Positions 9,256 to 21,986 of a stretch of DNA of 64,000 nt are shown here, piece by piece. The stretch comes from Cichorium intybus (Eukaryota > Streptophyta > Magnoliopsida > Asterales > Asteraceae). The notes below the pieces were generated by a model. That model made no database searches and had not been told where the DNA came from. It saw only the letters and a program-made list of their open reading frames with translations. The first letter of the stretch is position 1; every line of letters starts with the position of its first letter. The translations under genes were made by a program, and so were the position numbers. The stretch spans positions 70,312,494 to 70,376,493 of the forward strand of contig CM042013.1 in assembly GCA_023525715.1 (NCBI GenBank), written 5' to 3'.

Positions 9256-10081
9256 GCACCTGTTAGTGTGCGTCCTTATCGATACCCACAAGCTCAAAAA
9301 GACGAGATAGAAAGATTGGTTAGAGAGATGTTAGATGCTGGAATTATTCAACCCAGCAACAGCCCTTTCTCAAGTCCGGTTCTTCTGGTTAAAAAGAAAG
9401 ATGGAGGGTGGCGTTTTTGTGTGGATTACCGTGCACTAAATAAAGCCACGGTGTTAGATAAGTTCCCAATTCCGGTCATTGATGAACTGTTAGACGAGTT
9501 ACATGGCGCGGTGATGTTTTCTAAACTTGATTTGAAGTCTGGGTATCACCAAATCAGAATGAAGGCCGCAGACGTACATAAAACGGCGTTTAGGACGCAT
9601 GAAGGGCACTACGAATTCTTGGTTATGCCATTTGGGTTGACCAACGCGCTGGCTACGTTCCAATCACTAATGAATAAGGTATTTCAACCTTACTTGCGAC
9701 GTTTTGTTTTGGTGCATATTAATTTACAGTAAATCGGAGCAAGAACACGAGAAACACTTGTCTATCGTCCTACAATTACTACACGAAAATATGTTATATG
9801 CAAACAGGAAGAAGTGTTTCTTTGGGCAGAAAAAAGTGGAGTATCTAGGCCATACCGTGTCACAAGAAGGGGTATCGGCTGACCCGGTCAAAATTGGTGC
9901 TATGCTTGAGTGGCCTAAGCCAAAAACCCTTCGAGAGCTTAGAGGGTTCCTTGGCTTGACAGGTTATTACCGAAAGTTTGTAAAAAATTATGGCAAAATA
10001 GCGTGGCCCCATAGTGAACAACTTAAAAAAGATAGTTTCAATTGGACTAATGAAGCTACCGAGGCATTTGAAAAACTTTAG
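9256..10081 (+). pseudogene. Ty3/gypsy element A: reverse transcriptase, catalytic motif deleted
   Basis: Continuation of the element A polyprotein after the inserted element. Reverse transcriptase motifs run in order: RPYRYPQAQKDEIE, PFSSPVLLVKKKDGGWRFC, DYRALNKATV, FSKLDLKSGYHQIRM and FLVMPFGLTNA. At about 9715 roughly 11 bp are lost exactly where the FFDD/YxDD active site should be. The frame shifts there, and the downstream IYSKSEQEHEKHLS block is read in another frame. The fragment ends at TAG 10079-10081, where relatives have a glutamine or lysine. Without the two catalytic aspartates this polymerase cannot work. Confidence 0.9.
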
Positions 10082-12022
10082 TCCGCAATGACACAAGTAC
10101 CGGTTTTGGCGTTACCCGACTTCAACAAACAGTTCGTAGTGGAGACGGATGCGTCCGGGTATGGGTTAGGGGCTGTTCTCATGCAAGAAGGGAGACCCCT
10201 TGCGTTTTTCAGCCATACTCTTGGTGTGCGAGCAAGGATGAAATCGGTGTACGAGCGGGAACTCATGGCTATTGTTATGGCAATTCAAAAGTGGCGACCT
10301 TACTTATTGGGAAGGAACTTTTTGGTAAGGACTGATCAGAGAAGTTTAAAGTATCTACTGGAACAGCAGACAGTAACGGAGGACCATCAAAAATGGTTAT
10401 CCAAGTTACTCGGATACAAATTTGAAATCGAATACCGCCCCGGAAAAGAAAATGGCGCCGCTGATGCGTTGTCGCGAGAGACTCCGATAGCACAACTCTC
10501 GGTAATAACAACAACTAGCGAAGTTGAGTGGGCCAAGTTGTGGCGAGATGTTGAAGCAGATGCCGAGTTACAAGGGATAAGACAACAAGTTATCAATGGT
10601 GATTCTGGGCCAGCCGGCTACACGGTGGAACAAGGAAGATTGTTATTTAAAGATAAGTTAGTATTACCAAGGCATTCTAAATGGGTGTCAGTTTTCTTCA
10701 GTGAGTTTCATGGAGGTGTCGTAGGTGGTCATTCGGGGGTGCAGAAAACGTACCAACGATTGGCTCGTGAAGTTTATTGGAAAGGCATGAAAGGCGATAT
10801 CGCCAAACGAGTGGCGGAGTGTGATGTATTCCAACGACAGAAGTATTCGACCATGGCACCTAGTGGGTTATTACAACCGCTAGAATTACCGACGACGGTT
10901 TGGTCGGAAATTACTATGGATTTTATTGACGGTTTGCCTCGATCCGAGGGGTACACGGTCATCTTTGTGGTGGTCGATCGTCTCAGCAAATATGCACATT
11001 TTATTCCGGTAAAGCATCCTTATACTGCGCCTATTATTGCTAACGTTTTTGTCAAGGAAATTGTACGATTACACGGAGTACCTGAATCAATTGTGTCCGA
11101 TCGGGATAAAGTATTTTTGAGCCATTTTTGGAAGGAGTTATTTCGGTTGCAGGGAACAACACTTAAACGAAGTACCGCCTACCATCCCCAAACGGATGGT
11201 CAAACAGAGGTGGTTAACCGGTGCTTGGAGACTTATTTGAGGTGCTTTGTCAGCGACACTCCCAAGAAATGGGTTACGTGGTTACCTTGGGCTGAATATT
11301 GGTATAATACTTCATTCCATACGTCCACGAAGACGACGCCTTTTCGTGTATTGTACGGTCGTGATCCACCTCGTTTGTTATATTACGGTAGCCTAAAAAC
11401 ACCGGTCGGCGATGTGGACCAATATTTGGAGGAAAGAGATCGGGTTTTGCAGGAATTAAGGGGTTATTTGTCTAGAGCTCAACAAGTCATGAAGGCTCAA
11501 GCTGATCTCCATAGGAGGGACGTGGAGTACGAGGTAGGGGATTGGGGTTATCTTAAACTAAAACCATATCGCCAACATACCGTGGCGAGGCGGCGCAACG
11601 AGAAATTGGCACCTCGTTATTTCGGGCCTTTTGAGGTAATTGAACGAATTGGAAGGGTGGCTTATCGATTAAAACTGTCGGACACTGCAAAGATACATGC
11701 TGTCTTCCATGTTTCATAGCTCCGCAAAATGATTGGGAACCGAACAGCAATGACTCACTTACCAGCTACACTAACTGAAGATATGGAGGTCTTGCTAAGT
11801 CTAGGGCAAGTTGAGGGAGTTCGTGATGGGGACTCAAGGAAAGAAGTTTTGATTCGTTGGGCTAACTTACCAGAATATGAAGCTACCTGGGAGATGTTGG
11901 ACGCAGTGACTAGGCAGTTTCCAGAATTTAACCTTGAGGACAAGGTTCGAGTTTGGGAGGGGAGTAATGATACGATCCCTGTGTCGGGTCGGTTTGGTGT
12001 GGTCTATAAGAGGCGGCAGTAA
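10082..12022 (+). pseudogene. Ty3/gypsy element A: RNase H, integrase and chromodomain
   Basis: RNase H covers about 10120-10500 (VVETDASGYGLGAVL, YERELMAIVMAI, FLVRTDQRSLKYLLEQ, ADALSR). Integrase follows: the zinc-finger HHCC region near 10700-10850, and a catalytic core with MDFIDGLPRSEGY, VVVDRLSKYAHF, SDRDKVFLS and YHPQTDGQTEVVNR. After an in-frame TAG at 11717-11719 in HAVFHVS*LRKM the same frame continues to a chromodomain-like tail (EVLIRWANLPEYEATWEM, QFPEFNLEDKV) and a TAA at 12020-12022. A C-terminal chromodomain identifies a chromovirus; in that group it directs integration toward marked chromatin. I did not resolve the clade. Confidence 0.9.
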
Positions 12023-12050
12023 TGGAGAATAGTTAAAAGTCGCAGGGGGC

Positions 12051-12240
12051 TATTAGTAATTAGTTTATTTCATTTAATTAGGATATTAATTAGATTATTT
12101 AATTCAGTCTTTATCTCTTAGGTGAGAGTCGGTTGTTAGAGTCCTATTAGGTTTCGTATTTATTTGCTATAAATACTGCCCCTGTACGTGCATTTATGTT
12201 TATCAATAAATTATGTATTTGAGTTTATTCTCTTGTGGAG
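12051..12240 (+). repeat. 3' LTR remnant of gypsy element A
   Basis: A purine-rich tract (AAAAGTCGCAGGGGG, 12035-12049) follows the pol stop codon, so an LTR should start near 12051. The sequence contains a TATA box (CTATAAATAC, 12168-12177) and a likely polyadenylation signal (AATAAA near 12205). The right end is not defined; no matching 5' LTR is in the window. Confidence 0.5.
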
Positions 12241-12680
12241 TTTACCTGTGGCTCGAAAACAGGCCTTTCCAGTTGGTAGCTATCACAATGTTTAGCATCA
12301 AGATGAATTAACATGTCTTTAAATTCCAAGGAATAAGGTAGGGGTGTGACCCCACAGACTTCCCGTCCATCTAGAATAGGATAGGAGTCCCTCTGAAGTC
12401 GAATGAGCCACCCATGAAACATGGGGGATTACCAAAGTATATTATTTCCAGATCTTGGGTAACAATCTAAAAAGTCCCCAAACCAGGATCAAAACCATAT
12501 GGAGATGGTAGTGATCGATCGAGTCATAAGGAAATATAAGTTAAGTCATGGCTTTAAAATCCGCACAAAGGGTGAGCTGGAAGTACATTACTAAAAGGTA
12601 GGAAAGAAAAGTAGGGGAAAGAATACCTCATATGTGTGCCTTGTTGTTGCATCAGTGTCTAATGTCGGTTATAGGTTAAC
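12241..12680 (-). other. probable LINE 3' tail; no gene seen
   Basis: Noncoding sequence between the gypsy A LTR remnant and the end of the LINE coding homology on the minus strand. It probably includes the LINE 3' untranslated region, but I see no poly(A) end that would define it. Confidence 0.4.
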
Positions 12681-12941
12681 AACGGTAAACGGTGAGAGAA
12701 CCCGTCGCCTCCCGTCAATAGTATCTATCTTCGCTCTATGTTTTATCCATAAGAAGCTCGATGTTTAGATGTCTTCAAGAATAGTGGAAGGTGCTAGTTG
12801 TAGTCCTTGAAAGTTCTTGGCATTTTGGGCTTTCCAAATTGACTACATTGCTTCCATCAGAGACTTTTTCATATTTTGATGACATAGAATTCGTTGATCA
12901 AGAAAACACGGTGAGAAGTCGTGAATCTCAGTCCATGTTTT
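12681..12941 (-). pseudogene. LINE ORF2 C-terminus
   Basis: On the minus strand the translation contains SLMEAM*SIWKAQNAKNF and later WIKHRAKIDTIDWRRR. This resembles the end of plant LINE ORF2, downstream of the zf-RVT domain, where a MEALWxIWKxRN pattern is common. The stop replaces an expected tryptophan. The right edge is the copia B insertion; the preceding part of the same LINE continues at 18284-18522. Confidence 0.65.
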
Positions 12942-13150
12942 TGTTAGAGGATATAGAAGCAAATAACTAAATACTTCATTGTATTTCATTCATATGGAAG
13001 CATTACATTAAATACACGATGCTTGACACTTTACAGAAATAAAGTACAGAATAAAAAGTTCAGTGGGAAACACAAGGAATCATATGTTGGGTCTAAGTGG
13101 AGGGAATGATGGAAACTGACCCCACACTTTATAAACTATTTCTTTTAACA
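12942..13150 (-). repeat. 3' LTR of copia B
   Basis: 209-bp repeat matching 18039-18283 with about four substitutions and without the three extra 12-bp units found there. Confidence 0.9.
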
Positions 13151-14626
13151 CTCCCCCTCACGTTGAATAGTGGGATTCCCAAAATTCAACTTGACCAGAC
13201 AATTGTTAAGAATTTTTCCATTTACAGCTTTTGTCAGAATGTCGGCTATCTGGTCTTCTGATCGAAGGAACGGTAGTTCAATGATTTGAGCTTCTAGCTT
13301 TTCTTTGATGAAATGTCTGTCAACTTCCACATGTTTTGTCCGTTCATGTTCAACAGGATTTTCTGATATTTGAATAGCAGCTTTATTATCACACATAATT
13401 TTACTTGTTTCCTTACGGAAGAGACCAACTTCAGTGAGAAGTTTTCGTATCCATAGGGCTTCTGCGACTCCTCGTGCTATTCCCATGAACTCCGCTTCAG
13501 CACTTGAAAGGGATACCACCTTTTGTTTCTTACTTCTCCATGTGACTAGATTTCCACCAACTAAGGTGAAGTATCCCGAGGTTGATCTTCGATTTCCTTT
13601 GTCTCCTGCCCAATCTGCATCAGTATAGATATGAGGTTTTAGATGTCTGTTTGCTTTAAACAGCACTCCATGTCCTACTGTTCCTTTGAGATATCTGATA
13701 ATTCTCCATACTGCCTCCATATTAGAGACTTGGGGTTGGTGCATAAATTGACTAACTACCCCTACTGCATATGAAATATCTGGGCGGGTATGTGAGAGAT
13801 ATATCAATTTTCCCACAATTTGTTGGTATCTTTCCTTATCTGTTGATTTTGCATTGTTGTCAATGTATAACTTTTGGTTTGTTACCATGGGAGTTTCTGT
13901 GGGTTTGCAATCAATCATTCCAGTTTCTTCTAATAAATCTAGGACATATTTCTTCTGGCAGATAAAAATCCCTTGTGTTGACCTTAAAACTTCAATTCCA
14001 AGAAAGTACTTAAGCCGGCCTAGATCTTTCATCTCGAATTCTTGGAATAAGTTTTTTCTTAGTTTCGCCATTTCTTCTTTATCATTTCCTGTAATTATCA
14101 TATCATCGACATAGATAATTAAACATGTTATTAGTTCGTTTCTCCTTTTAAGAAACAAAGTATGATCAGAATTTCTTTGCTTGAAACCGTATCTTTCATT
14201 GCTAAGGTAAATCTACCAAACCAAGCTCGAGGAGATTGCTTCAATCTATAGAGAGATTTCTTAAGGCGGCAAACTTCATCTGGTTTAAAATTCTTCGTAA
14301 AACCAGGAGGTGCTTCCATATAAACTTCTTCTTTTAGCTCTCCATGTAGGAATGCATTTTTAACGTCAATTTGATGTAGCAGCCATCCTTCATTTGCGGC
14401 TATGGAAAAAAGAACTCGAATAGTATCAATCTTTGCAACTGGGGAAAATGTCTCAGCATAGTCAATTCCATAAGTTTGGGTATAGCCTTTGGCTACCAAC
14501 CTTGCTTTGTATCTTTCAACAGTACCATCAGGTTTATGTTTTATTGTAAAGACCCATCCACATCCTACTGGTTTTTTTTCGTTTGGAATAATGCATTTTT
14601 TCCATGTGTCATTTTTAATAAGGCTT
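13145..14626 (-). pseudogene. copia B reverse transcriptase and RNase H
   Basis: Read on the minus strand: LVAKGYTQ-type motif (MVAKGYTQTYGIDYAETFSP), IDVKNAFLHGELKEEVYM, a frameshift near 14150-14200, then the intact catalytic motif CLIIYVDDMIITG (about 14090-14120). RNase H follows (IYTDADWAGDKGNRRSTSGY, SLSSAEAEFMGIARG, CDNKAAIQISENPVEHERTK, DILTKAV). Another frameshift separates this part from integrase near 14500-14630. The YVDD site survives, but the polyprotein cannot be made in one piece. Confidence 0.88.
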
Positions 14627-16516
14627 CTATTTCAGTTTCCATTGCATTTTTCCAGTTCTTCGTCTCAAGGCTTGCTCCACGGTGGTTGGAATTTCGTCAG
14701 AGTATAGTGCAACATTGAAGGCCCTAGCTTCTTGAGTCAAGTTTCCTTTAGCCATATTTGCCATAGGATATCTAGAACCTCGAGATTCTCTTTCTGGGGA
14801 ATATCTCTTTGGAGGAATCCCTCTGTTAGTTCTTGGAGGTAATGTGTATCTTTCTGTTGGTTGTTCATGTATTAGTTCTTCGTGTTCTGTGGCAGTTTCA
14901 TGATCAGGGGTAACAAGTTCATTATTTTGAGAAGATTCAGGAGTGTGAGGAGACTGAGTGTTACTTACCTCGGATGTCAGGTTGGGAGACTGATCTGGAA
15001 TGGCACTAGAATTAGGATTTGTATATTGTGTGGATGATTCTTCTGTTGTTGTCGCCTGAACATATTCTAACCAACTTAGTGCGTCTGAACACTCTATCTC
15101 CCCCTGACCACTATGTTGGGAGGCATAGTAGTAATCTGTTTCAAGAAAATCACAGTTCATAGTGGTGAACATGTGATGAGTCTTGGGATTATAACATCTG
15201 TATCCTTTTTGATTTACCCCATATCCTACGAATACACATTTTTTAGCACATGGATCGAGCTTATTTCGATTAGACTTTGGTATATGAACAAAGATAGTAC
15301 ACCCAAAGATCTTTGGTTCTAGCATAAGAAGTGAAGGAATTTTGACAAATTCTGATAGGGTTTGTAGTGGAGTTTTAAATTTGAGAGTGTTGGTTGGAAG
15401 TCGGTTTATAAGGTATGTAGCTGTGGCGAGAGCTTCAGGCCAAAATGATTTTGGAACTTTTGATTTGATTAAAAGAGCTCTGGTTATTTCTAACAAAAAA
15501 CGATTTTTTCTCTCAGCAACACCGTTTGGCTCTGGGGTATGTGGACATGTAGTTTGATGAATTATTCCTTTTGATTGAAAAAATTGTTTCATAGAAGTGT
15601 TAACAAATTCTCCTCCATTGTCAGATCAAAAAATCTGGATATTTTTTTGAAATTGGGTTTGAATCATGGTATGAAACATAACGAATTTGTCAAGAACTTC
15701 AGATTTATTTTTTAAGAAATAAATCAATGTCATACGAGTGCAATCATCTACAAACAGTACAAAGAAACGAAAATTTTGTCCTCCAATGATTGGCGATGGA
15801 CCCCATACATCAGAATGAATTAATGAGAAAGGAACATCAACCCTGGTTTTGTTTGGTTTGAATGTTTCTCTATGACTTTTGGCTAAGACACATGTTTCAC
15901 ACAACGATAGTTTTTTTGAAGGAAATAGCTTAGGAAAAAGAGTATGTAAATAACCCGTAGAGGGATGACCCAATCTTCTGTGCCATAACCAGGCTTCTCT
16001 TTCTGTGGTTCCATGAGCCATCATCACAGTACCATTTTGAGTCACCTCGCCCACATAATACAATCCTTGTTTCTCAGTGCCACGCCCAATGATCGCCCCC
16101 GTCCTGATATCCTGTAAGATACAAAAAGTTGGATGCATTAGAACTGAGCAATTTAGTTCTTTTGTAACATGACTTATTGATAACAGGTTTTGAGAAAGAG
16201 ATGGGACATATAGACAATTTGAGAGTTTTAACATAGGAGAAAACTCAATTGTTCCTCCTTGTTTAACTTCCATTTTTCCACCATTTGCACTTTGTATTTG
16301 CGCTTTTCAAGGTTTGGATAACGAAATAAGATCCGATATTTCATAAGTCATGGTGTCGGTGGCCCCGCTATCAAGTATCCAAGTTTTATCTCGTATATTC
16401 TCACAAGAAAATGTTATATTTGCACTTCCTCCATTTTGTGGATCATTTCTGTAGCTTTTTAAGCTTTTTTCTATATAGGGAACAAGGGAATAAACTTCAA
16501 GGGTTAATTCTGACAT
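14627..16516 (-). pseudogene. copia B protease and integrase
   Basis: The protease motif WILDSGATDTM lies near 16350-16390. A GAG-pre-integrase region (LWHRRLGHPSTGYL, CETCVLAKSHRETF) and an integrase core (IHSDVWGPSPI, FVDDCTRMTLIYFLKNKSE, SDNGGEF, PNGVAERKNR) follow. All lie in one minus-strand frame. Two in-frame TGA stops interrupt it, one near 16307 and one near 15626 just before SDNGGEF, where CGA to TGA is likely. A proline- and serine-rich linker leads toward reverse transcriptase. Confidence 0.88.
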
Positions 16517-16575
16517 TTCAATTTTTTTAGGATCAAAATTGTTTTTTGTATTTTAAGGGTTAAAATTCGGGAACC

Positions 16576-17988
16576 CTACATTCCCGTTACCTGCTTCTGC
16601 GTTTTCAGTGGAACTCCCCCCTCTCTCACGTTCGCATCTACGCCTCCTAAAAAACCGATGAATCCGTCGCCTTCCTGGTCGATTTTTCTATTATTCACGA
16701 CGGCGAATTGTGTTCCGTCCCGATCACCCATTTTTTTCGGTAGAGACGCACCAAATACACCACCAAAAAACTCGCATCTGTTCATTCCGTCGCCGTTCGG
16801 AGTGGCGTTGTTGTTGCTCACGGCGGCGGGGGTTGTCTGGTTGGGAGCGGTGGTTTGATTTGGCACAGTCGAGCGGCGGTTCTTTGTTGGCGGAGATGTG
16901 GGTCGAGTTGTGGATCGGAGTTGATTTGCATATCCAACTGTTATTCCTCCAAAACCACCATAGCTACCGTCGCCGTCGATGGCGGCGCTGCTGTTGCCCA
17001 CGGCGGCGGAAGCTTTACCTCGTCCCCCTCCATATTGTCCGATCGAAGCTTTAGTCTTTTTATGCCCGTCGATCCATCACTCGGGGTACCCAACAAGTTT
17101 GAAGCATTGCTCCTTGGTGTGTTTCATCATCCCGCAGTGCTCACACTTTAGGTGTGTTTTATCTTCTTTGGGAAATCGGTTACTTTTTGAGAAATTTTCT
17201 GGTCGACGGTTACCTTTTGAGATAAATCCACCTCCACATGAATCTGAGGTAAATAATCCCATCGCTAACCCTTGCGGTTCATTTGAAACGGTTCCAAAAA
17301 TGTTTTGGTGAGCCGCTTCTTTTCGGACAGCAGCGTAAGCCGCCTCGGCGGTTGGTAGAGGATCCCATCGGAGGATATCTCTTGTAACAGAATCATACTT
17401 CCGATCAATGGCATTTAAAAATTGAAAAAGTTTTTGGTCAGATCTGATTCGGGTGTAAGTTTGAATGTCTTCTGGACATTTCATGGGATTTGGATCGATT
17501 CTTTCGATTTCTCCCCAAATTCCTTGTAAAGTGATCCAGAAGTCTTCAAGTGAAGTACTACTTTGTTTAAATTCATTTGCCTTTACATGGAGATTGAAAG
17601 TTTGTAGCTTGTCTTTTCCGCTGCTATAAGTGACCACCAAGGCATCCCAGAGTGACTTTGTTGTGGGATACTCGGCCAGGTTGCTTGCAAGTAGTGGTTC
17701 TATGTTTTGTATTAGCCATGAAAAAATGACCAGATCATCTTGTTCCCATTGCTCGAATTTTCCATCATCTTGATCGGGAGGATTTGAGGTTAAGTGGGAT
17801 AACAGGGCCTTCGATTTTCCGCCTATGGCAACCCGAATCATCCGGGTCCATAGAGCATAGTTTTGGCTGTTGAGTTTGAGGTTGATTTGTAGGCTGTCAG
17901 ATAATTTGGGATTTTGTGGTTGGGAGTTTCTGATCAGATTTGCTAGTTATATAGCCAAATCTGTATTTGGATTATCACCTTCAGACAT
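16576..17988 (-). pseudogene. copia B gag
   Basis: The ATG at 17988 begins MSEGDNPNTDLAI, followed at once by a TAA (17947-17949). The same frame continues through a typical copia gag (NYALWTRMIRVAIGGKSK, IFSWLIQNIEPLLA, LWDALVVTYSSGKDK, FLNAIDRKYDSVTRDIL) and a CCHC knuckle (CEHCGMMKHTKEQC, near 17115-17155). After an in-frame TGA (17077-17079) a glycine/threonine-rich tail runs to 16576. Open frames on the + strand here mirror this gag and are not genes. Confidence 0.82.
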
Positions 17989-18038
17989 TTTTGGTAGGTG
18001 ATGAGTTGGTTGAGGATCTCAACACTTCTCTGATACCA

Positions 18039-18283
18039 TGTTAGAGGATATAAAAGCAAATAACTAAATACTTCATTGTATTTCATTCATATGGAAGCCT
18101 TACATTAAATACACGATGCTTGACACTTTACAGAAATAAAGTACAGACTAAGAAGTTCAGTGGGAAACACAGTGGGAAACACAGTGGGAAACACAGTGGG
18201 AAACACAAGGAATCATATGTTGGGTCTAAGTGGAGGGAATGATGGAAACTGACCCCACACTTTATAAACTATTTCTTTTAACA
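18039..18283 (-). repeat. 5' LTR of copia B, with 12-bp tandem expansion
   Basis: 245-bp LTR. Four tandem copies of CAGTGGGAAACA occupy 18158-18205, while the sister LTR has one; this accounts for the whole 36-bp length difference. Confidence 0.9.
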
Positions 18284-18522
18284 TTTTTGACCAACGCCCA
18301 AACGTCAAGGGCAAAAGGGTACTAAAGGAAAAATGGAGACAGTCCTCGGTAGCAGAATTGCAACAACAACAACATGGAGGCGGTAGGAATTTGTCTAGAC
18401 TTGCTCTCCAGAAGAAAGTATTGACTTTAATGAGGAGCCAGTTGTTCCACGGGAATGGTTCAATGAAGGAAATATTTAACAATGATGATTTTTCTAAGTA
18501 ATTGTATGAAGAATATTTTTGA
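18284..18522 (-). pseudogene. LINE ORF2 zf-RVT region fragment
   Basis: The minus-strand translation NWLLIKVNTFFWRASLDK followed by cysteine/histidine spacing (CCCCCNSATEDCLH) resembles the zf-RVT domain found after reverse transcriptase in plant LINEs (usual pattern KVxxFxWRAxxxRLPT, then CxxCxxxxExxxHxxxxC). It is cut at 18283 by copia B and near 18522 by the Athila-type element. The pieces on either side, 12681-12941 and 37695-39385, continue the same LINE in order. Confidence 0.65.
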
Positions 18523-18527
18523 CACGT

Positions 18528-18786
18528 TCACATCGTCGCAGTCGTCGATACGCTCAAAAATACTAGATTTAATACCTTACAAGCACACTAGCTAAGTGGA
18601 AGTAAATGTTGAACCGTGGAGTCAGTGGTTGAATATATGTCAGAAATAACCAATCTATAGTGCCACTCTATAGATGGTGTCGTCCCATACACTCAACAAA
18701 CTCCAAACAATACGAAAATATCGAAAACATAAACTTGCGATTATTAAACTATTCAAATCCAAATCCCAATCAATTCCAAACTAATA
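18528..18786 (-). repeat. Athila-type 3' LTR, outer part
   Basis: Matches 36737-36994 almost base for base. The match breaks at 18786 where RWP-RK element 2 is inserted and resumes at 29458, right after the duplicated TAATA. Confidence 0.9.
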
Positions 18787-19653
18787 TGTGACAACTGTCA
18801 AATTAAGTCAACAAAAGTCAACTCAAGTCAGTCAAAGCGTACATTAGGTCAATATGTGAAATACAAATTTCATAACCTCTACGATATATTATTAGATATT
18901 ATAATACTACTTACGCTAATTCAAATGAATTATACGAACAAACGCTATTAAATTTGATTTTTTTTTGGTAAAATAATTAGAAAAAAAAATTCGTCGTGAA
19001 TAGTGTCCGACGTGAACAGTAACCCGGTGTGAATAGTGTTTTGTGAAAAAAAAAACACAATTTTCAAAGTCTAAAAGGATGGGAAGACTTTGAAATTTTC
19101 ATATTTTATTTTTTTATATTTTTATAATTTTATTAAAGTGGACCCCACTTAATTATTTATTCATATTTATATATTTTACCTCCAAATAATTCGTATTTTC
19201 ATTTCGAACACTACGTATTCAATACGTATTGTTAAGTTTATAAAAAGTATTATGATTTTTTATAAAACGAAAAATTTACTGTCAAAACCGTATCGTCGAT
19301 ACGAACAACCTGACGTCAAAATTTAATATTATTGATATCAGTTTTATATTTAATATTTTCTTTTTCTTTACAATGAAATTGTAATTACATTTAAACCCTA
19401 TATTTTCATTAAACATACAATTAATACCCTTACGTTAATTCGTTAAAGCGTTTTAGTTAAAAAGTTGATATTATTAAACTACGATTTTTGTAGATTATAG
19501 TTTTATAAACAAAAATCATTCTTTTTATATAAAAACTATTAATCTATTTAAAGAGTATTTTAAGGGTATGTTTTGTCATAAACAATTTCTAAAAGTTATA
19601 AAAGTCAAATACATGTATCTTGAGGGCCGCTATACGAAAATAAATCTACTATA
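18787..19653 (+). repeat. truncated 5' LTR of element 2
   Basis: Matches 26814 to about 27535, except for an extra stretch of about 150 bp near 19330-19475 that is absent from the 3' LTR. Homology stops at ATCTACTATAA, where the RWP-RK fragment begins, so the remaining 1.9 kb of LTR, the primer site and any leader are lost. Confidence 0.85.
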
Positions 19654-20293
19654 ATCACCCATAAACCTAGAATTCCCATTCTTGAAACTTTCTATGTTAC
19701 TTTGGATCAATTGAAAATGATCCTGATATTGAAAACCACCCACGGACTCAGAATTCGCTGAAGCGAGCCCGATAGTGTCATCGTGGATCGACTGTATTTG
19801 ATCCTGATTTTGAATGTCAGTTTGAAACCTCTGATTTGTTAGATCTACTCCACTATGTAGTATGGGCACGTTCATGCTTAGATTATCATTAGTAAGATCA
19901 TCTACAAATGGATCTGTGTATAACGTATGTTAGATAATTAAGCGAAGTAAACATAAAGCTTAACAAAATGACTTAACTTGGAAGTATATATTGAGATTGC
20001 CCAACAACGATGTATTGATTTAAAGGCAGTGGATCTTCAGGGAGAATACTCATCAGAGGAAAAACTTCAAGATCATCTTGAGCTTGATCCAGCGGTAATA
20101 TATCTGGAAAATCTATACCTCACATAAAAAATAAAAATGCTAGAAAAAGGAATAAGAAATAAAAGGAGTTTAGGATACTATAATTACCAAACCCCAGTGG
20201 AGGTATCTGATTAAACGATAGGGACGTACCCTCTTCCCTTAAGAAATTCAGCTCAGAGTCTGACAAATTATCCATACGAGATCTGTTTTCCAT
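19654..20293 (-). pseudogene. truncated RWP-RK gene (N-terminal half) in element 2
   Basis: Homologue of the gene at 4332-5948. Likely exons on the minus strand are 20293-20188 (MENRSRMDNLSDSELNFLRE...), 20112-19978 (FPDILPLDQAQ...) and 19913-19654 (PFVDDLTNDNLSMNVP..., GGFQYQDHFQLIQSNIESF). All use GT-AG introns at the same positions as copy 1. Here exons 1-3 join in frame, unlike copy 1. The gene is cut in exon 3 by the LTR junction, so the RWP-RK domain itself is missing. Protein divergence from copy 1 is large, while the layout is the same, so the two copies are old relatives and not a recent local duplication. Confidence 0.8.
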
Positions 20294-20549
20294 ACCTCGA
20301 CTTAGAAATCTGAGATTATATAAGAATAAACTGATAGTAGGAAAGAATGAGACTGAAAAGATGTAGATATGGATGATACTACATACCCATTTATATAGTA
20401 TCTTACAGCTGGAACTGAAAGGACAACCCACGTTCTTATTACTGAAATTCAAAATATCTACAGTAGGTGCAATCTTTTCACTACCCTAAGTGATATCCTT
20501 TTTCCAAATTCGCGGCTTGACTCCGATGAGGACGGGATAACGAAAAGAC
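20294..20549 (-). promoter_or_regulatory. promoter region of the truncated RWP-RK gene
   Basis: Read on the minus strand it matches 4085-4331 in order: CACTTAGGGTAGTGAAAAG, CTACTGTAG, TTCCAGCTGTAAGATAC, a TATATAAA box (about 20391-20400), GGTATGTAGTATCAT and a pyrimidine-rich leader before the ATG at 20293. Homology ends just before the AT microsatellite. Confidence 0.68.
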
Positions 20550-20552
20550 ATT

Positions 20553-21757
<1,205 letters not shown>

Positions 21758-21877
21758 TGTTGATATGTGGAATAATACCCGCTGGGGTTTGCATTGATGT
21801 CATCTGTATAAATAATACAGAGTATGAGAAAGTTACATAAAGGACCCTCAACTATACAAACATATAAGGCCTACACA

Positions 21878-21973
<96 letters not shown>

Positions 21974-21986
21974 GATACAATTAACA
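21758..21986 (-). repeat. 3' LTR of copia C with (AT)n expansion
   Basis: 229 bp. The AT run (about 21882-21966) makes it 72 bp longer than the sister LTR of 157 bp. It includes a GTATAAATAATA promoter-like box. Confidence 0.92.

Larger units (their letters stand above)
12942..18283 (-). mobile_element. Ty1/copia element B, inserted in the LINE
   Basis: LTRs at 12942-13150 (209 bp) and 18039-18283 (245 bp) begin TGTTAGAGGATATA and end TTTTAACA. Flanks are GTTTT and TTTTT, an imperfect 5-bp duplication. The minus strand has the primer site TGGTATCAGAGA next to the right LTR and the purine tract GTGAGGGGGAG next to the left LTR, so the element reads right to left. Gag, protease, integrase, reverse transcriptase and RNase H are all recognisable but broken. 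The pol stop codon lies inside the left LTR, because the tail EGEC* is encoded by the purine tract plus TGTTAA. Confidence 0.93.

Noticed and set aside
16658..17311. Several overlapping + strand frames over the copia B gag
   Set aside because: Antisense shadows of the gag coding sequence; no independent domain.
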